This document shows, piece by piece, positions 14,933 to 23,622 of a DNA stretch of 33,148 bases. Each line of letters starts with the position of its first letter. Positions within the stretch are counted from its first letter, which is position 1. This DNA is from Rhizobium sp. 18055 (lineage in GTDB: Bacteria > Pseudomonadota > Alphaproteobacteria > Rhizobiales > Rhizobiaceae). The notes under the pieces were generated by a model. It was not told where the DNA came from. It worked only from the letters and a program-made list of their open reading frames with translations, and did not search any database. A program made the position numbers and the translations under genes. The DNA lies in NCBI RefSeq assembly GCF_902706285.1, contig NZ_CACSKD010000026.1:1-33148 (forward strand). Reading direction: 5' to 3'.

Positions 14933-17900
14933 ATGACTGCAAGCATCTGCGATATTCTAAGCTATTGGCGAGCCTCACTGGCCGACGGTGCCTTGGGTGA
15001 AGGAAAATTCACCCAGGCCGATCGCAAGCGGTTTGTTGAAATCCCCGCTAGTGCTTTGAAAACGGGCCTGCTGCCATCAGAGATCTTGGTTCAGGTTTTC
15101 AGAGATCAGGATGCGGCCAAGACAGTCGCCGTTCGGTTTTGGCCATTGGTTACGGCGCGAAAGTCGTCACACGGCGCAGCGCGAGCCGGCGGGTTGCCGG
15201 AACTTGTGGCGCCGGTCGTGACGGAGGCAACGATCAATCGGGATGGGCAGATCACGCCACTGCGCAATGCACTCTCTCGAGATCTCTTGACGCCCCTTCC
15301 GACTGGTGAGTTTGCCATCGGCTCGGTCAATGCCTTGGATGCATTCCTAACCGAAACACCTCTTCCTGATATGTCGGGTGACGACGCCTGGGACAACTAC
15401 CTCGGCCACTGCCGGAAGATGGTGGATGCCGCTTCGCAGGGCTGGCCGCGAGGAGACGCAGACTATCAACCGATAGGCTCGGGATTTCTCGAACTGGCTG
15501 AGGATGCGAACGCCACGGTGCGGGGAATCCTCGACCTCTACGACAAGCTTCTCGCCGAGCAGCCCGATACGCCATTGCTGAGGCAAGTTGCGCAGCCAGC
15601 CGGAACCGCCGCGGACCTGGACCATGGGATTGAACAGGAGTTTTCCCGGCGGCTTGGCCACTCAAACCCGAACTTCCCATTGGCTGAACAGCAAAGGCAG
15701 GTGCTTGCGCGGCTGGATGCCTCGGCGCCGGGAGAGGTGATCGCCGTCAACGGCCCGCCTGGAACAGGCAAGACCACCATGCTACTTTCGGCCGTCGCAG
15801 GCCTTTGGGTGCGTGCAGCACTTCTTGGGGAAGATCCGCCGGTGATCGTGGCGGCGTCGTCCAACAACCAAGCAGTGACGAATATTATCGACGCTTTCGG
15901 GAAGGACTTCGACAGGGGAGTGGGTCCGTTCGCAGGGCGGTGGCTGCCTGAGGTGGAAAGCTTCGGGATGTTCCTCGCGTCGCATTCCCGGCGTCTTGAA
16001 GCAGCCCGGCGCTACCAGACCGAAGAGTTTCAAGTGGCGCGCGAGACAGTAGCCTATGTCGAGCGCGCCAAGAGCGTCTATCTCGAGGCTGCACGGGCGG
16101 CATTGCCTGAACTTGCAAACCCCGATGTAGGGACCGTGGTTGCGGCCCTGCAGAAGCGGATGGTGAGCGCGGTAGATAAGCTGGGGCATATCGATCGCGC
16201 CAACAGCCAATATCGTGCCGCGCACTCTATTCTTGAAACAACCCTTGGCCCAGATCCGGAGGCGACGGAAGCACTGCGCGCCGAAGAGGTCGCGAGACGA
16301 ACGGCTGCTGTCGAAAAGCTTCGTGCGGCGAGGACCGCACTGGATCAGCATCTAGCGTCAGAGACATCGTTGACCGCGGTGGTCGGTTTTTTGACCTCCG
16401 TCAAAGAGAAACGCGCGGCGCAGGCCCGGCTTGCTATCGGCGATCTTGTACCAGGGCTGGAGAATGCCAGGCGGGTTTCAGAGATCGACGATAAGGTTCG
16501 AGCCGAACTTCGGGCGGCCGAGGATGCTCTGAAATCCGCCGAACTGTCACTCGCAACGGCGAAAGCTCTGCGCCTTGATTTCCATGAGGCGGACAAGAAC
16601 TGGGCCAAGGCGAGGGAGCTCCTCGGCGGGGCTGCCGATGTTGCAGAACTTGAGCGTCAGGCAGATCTGGATGTTCGGTTTTCCCTCTTCCTTTTGGCAA
16701 CACATTACTGGGAAGGTCGCTGGCTCCTAGCGATGGAGGCTGATCTCGCTGGCATCGTTGCCTCCAAAGGCAAAAACGGCAAAGCGACAGTCGTTCCCCG
16801 CTGGCATCGCCGGATGATGCTGACCCCCTGCGCCGTGGCAACATTCGCCAGTCTGCCAGGCAAAATGACTTACACCCGACGCGACGGTGGAAAATGGGCG
16901 ACCGAGTATCTCTTCGATTTTATCGACCTTTTGATCGTAGACGAAGCCGGGCAGGTCTTGCCGGAGGTTTCGGGAGCGTCCTTCTCGTTGGCGAAGCGGG
17001 CATTGGTGATTGGTGACACCCAACAGATCGAGCCGATTTCGTCCATTCCTCGGCCAGTCGACGTGAGCAATCTCCGACACAGTGGCCTTTTGTCGAGCGA
17101 AGCAGGCATCGAAACACTTATCGACCGCGGGATCTCCTCGACCAATGGCAGTGCCATGCGCCTTGCACAGCAGGCCTGCCGAGTATCGCCTTACCCAGAT
17201 CTCGAGAAGGGTCTCTATCTTTTCGAACACCGTCGTTGCTATGACGAGATCATCAGCTTCAGCAATGCTCTGTGTTACAAGGGTAAGCTGCGACCGTTGC
17301 GAGGGAAGGCGCCGAAAAACGCTGGTCTTCCGGCCCTCGGATATCTCCATGTTGACGGCCGAGCCCTTACGTCGGGCAGTAGTCGTTGCAACCCTCTCGA
17401 GGCCCAAACAATTGCTGCCTGGCTTGATGCCAACCGGGTCGGGCTGGAAACGCGCTATGGCAGGCCGTTGGAAAAGATTGTCGCTATCGTGACTCCGTTT
17501 GGCCGCCAGGTTCGCGAAATTCGAGACGCTTGCGCGGCCCGAAGGATCGCGGTCGAAGGGCGCGATGCAATGACCGTTGGAACTGTGCACGCGCTGCAAG
17601 GCGCCGAACGACCCGTCGTCATTTTCTCGCCCGTCTATTCCAAGCACGCTGACGGTGGTTTTATCGACGCCTCGCCCAGTATGCTGAACGTGATGGTCTC
17701 CCGGGCAAAAGACAGTTGCCTGGTATTTGGCGATATGGATGTCATGGTTGCAGCGAAAGCCGGGTCGCCAAGGGCTATACTCGCGGACTTCCTGTTCGCG
17801 TCGGAGCGGAATGCGCTTGAGTTCGCGGTCGAGCCGCGCGAGGACCTGAAGCAGGGGAACGGTCAGATTGAGATGCTGCGAGATGCGGCTGGGCATGATG

Positions 17901-18331
17901 CTTTCCTGCTGGACGCGCTGTCCGGCGGTGGTCGCCGCTACACCATCGTTAGCCCCTGGGTGATCGCATCCACAATGGAACGAGTTGGAATCCTCGCCGC
18001 CTTCAAATCCGCTGTCCAGCGAGGTGCCGAGATCGACGTCTTCGCTGACCCACTGCTCAACCTCGGCCCTGCTGCCGATGGTCTGACTCAGATGGAAGCG
18101 GTCGAAAAGGCATTCTCAAAGACCGGCGTTCGGCTGCACAAGCTTCCGAAGTTGCACAGCAAGATCGTGGCGATTGACACTGATACTCTTTGCATCGGTT
18201 CCTACAACTGGCTTAGCGCCGATCGACATGGGCAATACGCGCGCCACGAGACGTCGTTCGTGTATCGAGGGCGGCATCTAGAGGAGGAAATCATTACCAT
18301 CGTTGGCAGCCTTCGGCGCCGAGAGAAATAG
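14933..18331 (+). CDS. SF1 helicase with C-terminal PLD-type nuclease motif, 1132 aa
   Basis: Walker A is GPPGTGKTT at 274-282, Walker B LLIVDEAGQV with Asp670, motif III ALVIGDTQQIEP near 690-701, and the C-terminal helicase motif VSRAKDSCLVFGD near 922. This is a UPF1/DNA2-like superfamily 1 enzyme. A long insertion with coiled-coil character (about 360-560) separates motifs I and II. The last 180 residues form a phospholipase-D-like domain with one HxK motif (LHSKIVAIDTDTLCIGSYNW; His1075), so dimerisation would be needed for a full active site. It starts 76 bp after the Hsp70 stop on the same strand. Helicase plus PLD nuclease is a frequent combination in phage-defence proteins. Target nucleic acid is unknown. 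Confidence 0.8.
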   Translation: MTASICDILSYWRASLADGALGEGKFTQADRKRFVEIPASALKTGLLPSEILVQVFRDQDAAKTVAVRFWPLVTARKSSHGAARAGGLPELVAPVVTEATINRDGQITPLRNALSRDLLTPLPTGEFAIGSVNALDAFLTETPLPDMSGDDAWDNYLGHCRKMVDAASQGWPRGDADYQPIGSGFLELAEDANATVRGILDLYDKLLAEQPDTPLLRQVAQPAGTAADLDHGIEQEFSRRLGHSNPNFPLAEQQRQVLARLDASAPGEVIAVNGPPGTGKTTMLLSAVAGLWVRAALLGEDPPVIVAASSNNQAVTNIIDAFGKDFDRGVGPFAGRWLPEVESFGMFLASHSRRLEAARRYQTEEFQVARETVAYVERAKSVYLEAARAALPELANPDVGTVVAALQKRMVSAVDKLGHIDRANSQYRAAHSILETTLGPDPEATEALRAEEVARRTAAVEKLRAARTALDQHLASETSLTAVVGFLTSVKEKRAAQARLAIGDLVPGLENARRVSEIDDKVRAELRAAEDALKSAELSLATAKALRLDFHEADKNWAKARELLGGAADVAELERQADLDVRFSLFLLATHYWEGRWLLAMEADLAGIVASKGKNGKATVVPRWHRRMMLTPCAVATFASLPGKMTYTRRDGGKWATEYLFDFIDLLIVDEAGQVLPEVSGASFSLAKRALVIGDTQQIEPISSIPRPVDVSNLRHSGLLSSEAGIETLIDRGISSTNGSAMRLAQQACRVSPYPDLEKGLYLFEHRRCYDEIISFSNALCYKGKLRPLRGKAPKNAGLPALGYLHVDGRALTSGSSRCNPLEAQTIAAWLDANRVGLETRYGRPLEKIVAIVTPFGRQVREIRDACAARRIAVEGRDAMTVGTVHALQGAERPVVIFSPVYSKHADGGFIDASPSMLNVMVSRAKDSCLVFGDMDVMVAAKAGSPRAILADFLFASERNALEFAVEPREDLKQGNGQIEMLRDAAGHDAFLLDALSGGGRRYTIVSPWVIASTMERVGILAAFKSAVQRGAEIDVFADPLLNLGPAADGLTQMEAVEKAFSKTGVRLHKLPKLHSKIVAIDTDTLCIGSYNWLSADRHGQYARHETSFVYRGRHLEEEIITIVGSLRRREK

Positions 18332-18393
18332 TGAGTAGAACCTCGCTAATGGTGTGAGCCATCCAATTGATATTGCGACGATAGCTGCTCATC

Positions 18394-18855
18394 ATGCTCA
18401 ACGGCAATGTAGGGGTCGTGCGTTCTGATCCCTTCAAGACCTCAGATACTGGTGTCAGTCTCGAACGCCGCCCTCCTCGCTTATGGCAAGCTATCGCACC
18501 GACTGACGCATGGCGACGAGGTGTTATTGAAGGCGCAGCTTGGCTGCAGGCAAAGGCAGTCCGGTCGGTGACCGTCGCGGACATGGCACAGGAAGCGGGC
18601 TTTTAGGAGCGAACATTTTTGCGACGCTTCAAAGCAGCGACAGGCGTGAAGCCAACGGAATATGCACAGAGTGTACGGGTCGAAAGGGCCCGCGAACTAC
18701 GACAATTTACCAGCCGCACTGTCGATCAAATCGCCTGGTCGGTGGGATATCAGGATCCCGCCGCATTTCGACGGGTCTTCGGTCGCTTGGTCGGCTCGCC
18801 GCCTGGCGATTATCGACGCCGAATTGAAGCCGGTCACGAGGCCGCCGCGGCATGA
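18394..18855 (+). pseudogene. AraC/GlxA-family regulator fragment with an in-frame TAG
   Basis: The frame from about 18520 gives IEGAAWLQAK, VTVADMAQEAGF, then TAG at 18604-18606. It then continues in the same frame as ERTFLRRFKAATGVKPTEY and IAWSVGYQDPAAFRRVFGR. This is the two-HTH DNA-binding domain of GlxA-like AraC regulators. The stop replaces the Ser normally found in the phrase AGFSERTF (TCG to TAG would do it). The N-terminal sensor domain is gone; the frame before 18520 shows no likeness. Confidence 0.75.
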
Positions 18856-19300
18856 TCCGCATGTCCCGTCCGAGCAGCATCGCCGACCGCGTAGGAAGCG
18901 ACTTCGGCGACCGCGGCCTCAGAACATCGTCGCCGTGACTTTTCAAGTGCGCAGGAAGCGCAGCCGCTCCCCGCGAACTCACGGCTACTCCATTACTTCG
19001 ACGGAACGACCAGGGTTTTTCCGTCCTCGACGATGTAAGTGACGAGTTCTGATGCTTTGCCGCTTCCGTGTCCATGACAACGGTCGGCGGTGTGCTATTC
19101 GGCGTTGATCAACACGGGCCTCCAGCTCTGATCGGCCTGTCTCTAAGCTGGAACAAGTTCGCAGGGGCAGGCATCACCGCCTCCCGAAATCTCCTGATAG
19201 ATCGCCTCGATCGCCTGGCCTTTCCTGGCGATCAGAACACGCTTCACTGCCAACGCAAACCGGCATTGTGCCCAGCCTTCTCCGGTGGAGCTAAACTGAC
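18856..19300. other. Stretch without a clear gene
   Basis: No convincing complete gene. On the minus strand a short coding-like tail ending with TAA at 18993-18995 reads ELVTYIVEDGKTLVVPSK and may be the 3' end of a lost gene; a stop lies about 100 bases upstream of it. Nothing else stands out. Confidence 0.4.
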
Positions 19301-20395
19301 TTAGAGGAACTTAGAAAATCCAGCATCGACCGGTGGACGAAGGAGGCCAGGCGTTTCCACTTCCAATGCCAGCAACGCACCGGAGAGAGGCGCTGCTTCC
19401 AGTACGTCAGGCGGAAGACGAACACGAGCGGTGGAGATGAAGAGGGTCTTGCGATCCAGGCCGCCAAAGCAAAGGCCAACCGCTCTCGGTATCGGCAAGA
19501 TCACCTCGCGATCGACTACGCCGTCTGGACGCAGGCGGATAAGCCGCCAACCGTCCCAGAAAGCCACCCAGATGCAGCCGCTTTCATCAACGGCAACGCC
19601 ATCTGGACGCCCTGTCTCGACAGGGAAAGTGGCAAGAACTTTACGATCCTCAAGCCGATCGGCCGTTGGATCGTAGCGGAACCGCAATACCTGCTGGCGG
19701 CCAGTATCTGCGCAATAGATGTATTTGCCGTCGACAGACCAGTCCATGCCGCTCCACATCTCGAAAGCAGCGCTCAAGGTGGTGACACTGCCATTCGGAT
19801 TGGCTCGGTAAAGCCCTCCCACCTTGGTGCGACCGCGCGCTTCCATGGTCGAAAAGACAACGTTTCCGCTTCTATCCGTGCCGGCATAGTCGAAGCGGTG
19901 CTGCGCAATGTCCGGCGGAAGTGTCATGAGGGGTCGTCGAGCATCACCGTCGATGATCGAAAGGCCCTCGGGTCCGACTATGACGGCGGCGCCTTCAGGG
20001 GTGACGCCAGCCAGAACGTCCATACGTTGGACGTCGGTTTCCTCTGCGCGTGCGCCGGTCCCGGAAACGGCGATGATGGAGGGGCGGAACGAGTCCGACA
20101 GAACCACCTTTCCGCCGTCACTGCCATGCCAGACCGGGTTGCGGCCAAGCAGCGTGCGAAGCTCAGCGACAACCTTTAGGTTTTCCGCGATCGATATGCT
20201 CGGGCGCTGCTGCGTGGAAATTGTTTGCACGAGATGGCCCGCATTGGATGTGGTTTTCCGCGTCGCCTCGATTAGGCTGGCCGCCAGTTCGTGCAGGCGA
20301 GCGGGCGAAAGTCGGCTTGCAGGGCCGACGATGCCCATTGAAGCGATCGGACGTCCGACTGTGTCCAGAATGGGCGCGGCGACAGCGGCCGACCG
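19301..20395 (-). pseudogene. SMP-30/gluconolactonase-like protein joined to a truncated IclR effector domain
   Basis: The C-terminal 250 residues form an SMP-30/gluconolactonase beta-propeller: FDYAGTDRSGNVVFSTM, SGMDWSVDGKYIYCADTG, GRPDGVAVDESGCIWVAFW, and a complete end at 19301. The N-terminal part (AAVAAPILDTVGRPIASMGI, SRLSPARLHELAASLIEATR) is the last third of an IclR-type ligand domain, in frame with the propeller. IclR-SMP-30 fusions do occur in rhizobia, so the join itself may be natural. The rest of the IclR part, including its HTH, is missing: near 20386-20397 the sequence changes to an SDR gene in another frame. An intact regulator is not possible. Confidence 0.65.
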
Positions 20396-20860
20396 GCTGT
20401 TTGGCTTCGGTGTCGCGTCGAGCCTTTGACGGATCGGGCGCGCGGCTGAAATCCCATTCGGCAATGGGCGTATCGACGTAGCCCGGCGAAATGGCGTTCA
20501 CCGCAACGCCCCTGTCTGCATATTCCAGAGCAAGCGAGCGCGTCAGTCCGAGCAGGCCGTGCTTTGCGATCGGATAGGGAAATGTGCCCCTTATGATCGA
20601 GAACGAGTGGTTCGAGATGATGTTGATGATGGCGCCGTTTTGCTTCTCCAGCATGCCGGGAAGAACCGCCCGGCAGCAATACCAGACACCTTCGAGATCG
20701 ACGGACATGCATTTGCGCCAGTCTTCATCGGTCGCCTGAAGCGGCTCGCGGAAAACCGCAATCCCTGCATTGTTGACGAGGATGTCGACGGCACCGAGAC
20801 GCGCGCGCACCTCAGCATGCATGGCGTCGACGCTTGCTGGTCCACACAGGCACGGCGGCG
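20396..20860 (-). pseudogene. SDR-family oxidoreductase, internal fragment
   Basis: The frame has VDILVNNAGIAVF (NNAG motif), INIISNHSFS (catalytic Ser region), YPIAKHGLLGLTRSLALEYA (YxxxK) and ISPGYVDTP, all in the correct order for a short-chain dehydrogenase. The N-terminal TGxxxGIG cofactor motif is lost at the IS3 boundary near 20860. The C-terminus is lost at the join to the IclR/SMP-30 gene after QPVGR. Substrate cannot be told. It is dead at both ends. Confidence 0.8.
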
Positions 20861-21212
20861 GGCGGGGCTTAGAAGTTTCCCCTGGCAGCCTCCGCAAGGA
20901 TCATCTTGTCCAATGTCAGATCGGAAACTGCCCGGCGCAGGCGAGCGTTCTCGGTCTCCAATTCCTTCAGGCGCTTTACCTGATCGCCCTTCAGGCCACC
21001 GTATTCAGCCCGCCAGCGGTAATATGTAACTTCCGTTACGCCTATCGACCGGATCGCTTCCGCCATTGATTTGCCCTGCGCATTCAGCACGTCAACCTGA
21101 CGAAGCTTCGTGACGATCTCTTCTGCCTTGTGTCTTTTCGCTGCCATTCCAATGTCCTTCTTCGGCTCATAAGCCATACTTCAAGAAGGATCACTTTTCA
21201 GGGGGCAGACCA
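20861..21212 (-). mobile_element. Truncated IS3-family element
   Basis: Only the orfA half remains. The end near 21212 reads, on the minus strand, TGGTCTGCCCCCTGAAAAG, and starts with TG as IS3 ends do. The orfB half and the other terminal repeat are absent; SDR sequence follows the orfA stop within about 10-20 bases. Confidence 0.6.
20869..21147 (-). CDS. IS3-family transposase OrfA
   Basis: The protein (92 residues from MAAKRHKAEEIV) has the OrfA layout: an N-terminal HTH (SMAEAIRSIGVTEVTYYRW), then a leucine zipper (LKELETENARLRRAV), and the common end LDKMILAEAARGNF followed by TAA. An ATG at 21177 would add ten residues. OrfA proteins need OrfB, made by frameshifting, to transpose; OrfB is missing here, so the element cannot move by itself. 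Confidence 0.85.
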   Translation of the reverse strand: MAAKRHKAEEIVTKLRQVDVLNAQGKSMAEAIRSIGVTEVTYYRWRAEYGGLKGDQVKRLKELETENARLRRAVSDLTLDKMILAEAARGNF

Positions 21213-21335
21213 CTGTCACAATTTCACCCACCAAACCCGGAGCGCTGGATCGCGCAGTCGATGTTCGTCTATCTATTCGCAAGTACGATGGGCGTCGGCT
21301 ATCTTGCCACATCTCTTTTTCTGGATGTTGAGTAA
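21213..21335 (+). pseudogene. C-terminal tail of a membrane protein
   Basis: The plus strand encodes PNPERWIAQSMFVYLFAS and GVGYLATSLFLDVE, then TAA at 21333-21335. This is one hydrophobic segment with a proper protein end. It begins at the IS3 boundary, so the gene was truncated by the insertion or a later deletion. I cannot name the family. Confidence 0.4.
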
Positions 21336-21351
21336 ACACCCCCAGTGGAGA

Positions 21352-21684
21352 TCAATTCTGAAGAGAGCTGTGTTTCGCTCCGTCAACAGCCAGCGGCCAG
21401 GTGGACCGCCATCCTCGCAGCCAATTTATGACGTCGTTCGCCGTCACGAGAAAAGTCTCCGCGACTGGATTGCGGTCGAACACTGTGGCCTGCGTTAGCG
21501 CGATATTGCAGAATGTCTCAGCATATTCGAGGAGTCGCGGCTCATCAGCCAGTGGTGGCGACGCAACTGATAGCAGCGCGCGTCGCGATACGGCCACTTC
21601 GCCTGTCCGTCCGGACTGAATAAACAGGATGTGGCCAGATTGCTCACGTTGATCGAAACGTGCGCGGACGACAACTGGTATCAT
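21352..21684 (-). CDS. DUF1488-like small protein, 110 aa
   Basis: The protein has GHILFIQSGRTGEVAVSRRA, SPPLADEPRLLEYAETFCNI and FLVTANDVINWL. The layout (sheet, EALxx/RALxx helix, acidic linker, TANDV end) resembles DUF1488 proteins. It is a paralogue of the gene at 32070-32357: both have an R-x-A-L segment, SPP-x-ADE-x-RL, and an end of the type V-T/S-A-N/S-D-V-x-x-W. Its ATG overlaps the tatA stop (ATGA), so it is translated with tatA. The function is unknown; the coupling to a Tat component and the placement in an anaerobic block are the only hints. Confidence 0.6.
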   Translation of the reverse strand: MIPVVVRARFDQREQSGHILFIQSGRTGEVAVSRRALLSVASPPLADEPRLLEYAETFCNIALTQATVFDRNPVAETFLVTANDVINWLRGWRSTWPLAVDGAKHSSLQN

Positions 21685-21947
21685 ATCATCCTCTCCCCGG
21701 CAAACTCATTAATCTCTTGCTGCTGAACGTGTACCGGCTTATCGACCTGAAGTTCGCGCGGTGACATCTCAACGCCCTTCAATGCGGGATCGTCCGTGTC
21801 GGTGGGGTCGTTATCCCGCAGGCCCTTTTTGAACGCGTTTATGCCTTGTGCAACGTCGCCCATTAGCTCAGGCAGCTTTCCTTTGCCGAAGAACATCAGT
21901 ACGACGACAAGTACTATGACCCAATGCCATATGCTAAGGCTTCCCAT
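21681..21947 (-). CDS. tatA: Twin-arginine translocase subunit TatA
   Basis: The 88-residue protein has the TatA layout: short N-terminus MGSLS, a transmembrane helix IWHWVIVLVVVLMFFG, the FGxxKLPEL hinge (FGKGKLPEL), an amphipathic helix (AQGINAFKKGLRD) and an acidic tail. The ATG at 21947 has AGGAGA well placed upstream; a longer upstream frame is not needed. No tatB or tatC is near, so this is an extra TatA copy working with a chromosomal TatBC. Such copies are often found with anaerobic respiratory genes that export cofactor-bearing enzymes. A TTG-N8-CAA box is centred 60 bases before the start. Confidence 0.9.
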   Translation of the reverse strand: MGSLSIWHWVIVLVVVLMFFGKGKLPELMGDVAQGINAFKKGLRDNDPTDTDDPALKGVEMSPRELQVDKPVHVQQQEINEFAGERMI

Positions 21948-22000
21948 GTTGATCTCCTGTTGAACGAAGCCCACGATATAACGAGGACGCGCGTCCACGT

Positions 22001-22014
22001 TTGTGACAGATCAA
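22001..22014 (-). promoter_or_regulatory. CRP/FNR-type box upstream of tatA
   Basis: TTGTGACAGATCAA fits TTG-N8-CAA, with a good ATCAA half-site and a weaker left half. Its centre is 60.5 bases upstream of the tatA start, the same as the ubiT box. It is the least symmetrical of the set. Confidence 0.5.
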
Positions 22015-22081
22015 TTAAAACAGACGGATGTTGCTTTCAGCGCGCCGCTGCCCGACCGTTCTGACGTGTAAAATCGCCTTC

Positions 22082-22279
22082 TTACCGTGGATGCGGTTCG
22101 TGCAACGTCTTCTGCTGGGGGAGCTGGACCCTGGCTCCACGTGAGTGAAACTGGAAGCTCGAGCGAGTTTCCATGAGATGGGCTTCTAATGTGGCCTGGA
22201 TCTCGCCACCCAGTGGGGCACCCGAGCTGACGAGTTCAAGGATGTCGACATGAATATCGACGGCGCTCGAGTATCTCAT
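22082..22279 (-). CDS. Small hypothetical protein, 65 aa, last gene of the ubiTUV operon
   Basis: Not recognised. The N-terminus (MRYSSAVDIHVDILELVSSG) looks structured; the second half is basic and rich in Gln/His. Its ATG overlaps the stop of the gene before it (ATGA), which argues that it is a real gene translated as part of the ubiTUV operon. Alternatively it is a decaying tail. Confidence 0.5.
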   Translation of the reverse strand: MRYSSAVDIHVDILELVSSGAPLGGEIQATLEAHLMETRSSFQFHSRGARVQLPQQKTLHEPHPR

Positions 22280-22692
22280 CTCCGAGCTCCTAGAGGTAAG
22301 GTTGCAAGGCTGCCGTGAGCACCGCGGAGGTCGCGTCTGTTAAAGGTGAACGCTCGAAGTAGCTGTGAGCCCAGTCTGGCCTGTTCGGCCAGATCTTCGA
22401 AAATCATCGCTGCTTCTTCAAGCTCGCCAATATCAGTGGCCGGACCGAGTTCGTCGAATTCGCGGAGTAGTTCGAGAAGCGTCGCAACTTTCGTTCTTTG
22501 ACGTATCGCCGAAGAGAAGAGCTCGCCAACCACCGAAGCCCGTTCAGAAGGCTCCAAGCTTGCCAACACTTCGCCGACCACCGAAGAGCAGCCACAATCC
22601 AGTTCCGGTTTTCTCGTAAATGCTTTGATTTGGCGGAGCGCAGAAAGGGCTCTCCCTCCATCGGATATTGCCTGCTTTCGTTTGGTCATCAT
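22276..22692 (-). CDS. Hypothetical protein coupled to ubiV, 138 aa
   Basis: Not recognised. It is largely helical, with a CGC cysteine pair (ELDCGCSS) near residue 30 and two acidic helices (LLELLREFDELG, ELEEAAMIFEDLAEQARLG). The ATG at 22692 shares its A with the UbiV stop (TGATG) and is preceded by AAGGAC. The frame is open further upstream but that part is the shadow of ubiV. Being coupled between ubiV and another small gene, it may assist the anaerobic hydroxylation complex; this is inference. Confidence 0.6.
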   Translation of the reverse strand: MMTKRKQAISDGGRALSALRQIKAFTRKPELDCGCSSVVGEVLASLEPSERASVVGELFSSAIRQRTKVATLLELLREFDELGPATDIGELEEAAMIFEDLAEQARLGSQLLRAFTFNRRDLRGAHGSLATLPLGARR

Positions 22693-23618
22693 CACCAATG
22701 TCCTTGCGAGTTTCTTTGTCTGGATACCCACTCCGCACCAGCCGCGCCATGGTGGAAGCCATTGGAGAGCGGTGCCCGTGGGAAGGCCGTTCGCAGCAAC
22801 GCGACCGCCTCTTCTGAGGAAATCTTGCCGCAACAGAGGTCAGCGAAAATCACCGCTACCAATGCCATGTCACAGTCCTGCGGCGAGAGCCTTAGGGATG
22901 ACACGCCGAGCGACCTGACGTTTTCCGCCGGTTCGGCAAGGGCCTGGCATGAATGCGATACGGTCTGAACACCGTTGAGAGCAAGGAATGGCTGTCCCGA
23001 AAGTGTGCCTACCGGAAGACCATCGGGTTCGTCTTGGCAAACAAACTGGCAGTTGTCCTTGGTCTTGCCTTTTGAGCGTGCATGCGCGCAACGCGCGGAA
23101 ATGGCGAGCGGAACGCGGCCGAATGCGAATAGCTCGAACTCCAGGCCGGAACACGCTCGAGTGATCTCGGCAACGGACGTCGCCGGAATTTCTGGCGGCA
23201 GGCAGATGTTGGTCGCTCCGTTTCCAGCAAGGAAGCGGGCGGTCGCGCCGTTGTAGACGTTCACAAACGGCCCGATGGCGTGTGAACGGCCCTTCAGAAG
23301 CTGCAGGGCGGAAAGGTCATTGGCTTCTACAAGGTGGCAGTCGTCGCGAGCGACGGCTTGCTGATATTTCGATTCACGATCCAGCGTTACCAGGGCAAGA
23401 GTCGAGAGGCGCACGGTCTTGCCAGCCCGTTCCAAGCGCTCGACGACGGCAGTCATCTCGCTCTCAATGAAGTGCAATCTCTTTGAGCAGATGGTTTCAC
23501 CGAGGACCACTGTCTCCACGGGAGCCTCATCCGCCATACGAAAGTAAAAATCGCGCCATTTCTCCGTCGACCAAAGATAGAGCAGCGGACCCAGGGTGAG
23601 ATTAATCGGTTCCATCAT
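22692..23618 (-). CDS. ubiV: UbiV, O2-independent ubiquinone hydroxylation (U32 family)
   Basis: UbiV and UbiU form a complex that hydroxylates the quinone ring without O2, using prephenate in E. coli, each with a 4Fe-4S cluster. The sequence starts MMEPINLTLGPLLYLW and ends at 22692. The four cluster cysteines can be seen: one near residue 44 (GETICSKR) and the C-x12-C-x3-C set (ARCAHARSK to NCQFVCQ). This last spacing is the same as that of E. coli UbiV (180, 193, 197). The ATG at 23618 lies four bases after the ubiU stop with GGAG eight bases upstream; 23615 is an equal alternative. It is the third gene of the ubiTUV operon. Confidence 0.92.
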   Translation of the reverse strand: MMEPINLTLGPLLYLWSTEKWRDFYFRMADEAPVETVVLGETICSKRLHFIESEMTAVVERLERAGKTVRLSTLALVTLDRESKYQQAVARDDCHLVEANDLSALQLLKGRSHAIGPFVNVYNGATARFLAGNGATNICLPPEIPATSVAEITRACSGLEFELFAFGRVPLAISARCAHARSKGKTKDNCQFVCQDEPDGLPVGTLSGQPFLALNGVQTVSHSCQALAEPAENVRSLGVSSLRLSPQDCDMALVAVIFADLCCGKISSEEAVALLRTAFPRAPLSNGFHHGAAGAEWVSRQRNSQGHW

Positions 23619-23622
23619 GCCT

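Noticed and set aside
16727..17896. 389-codon minus-strand frame within the helicase gene
   Set aside because: Antisense of conserved helicase motifs; composition is Arg/His-rich without recognisable domains.
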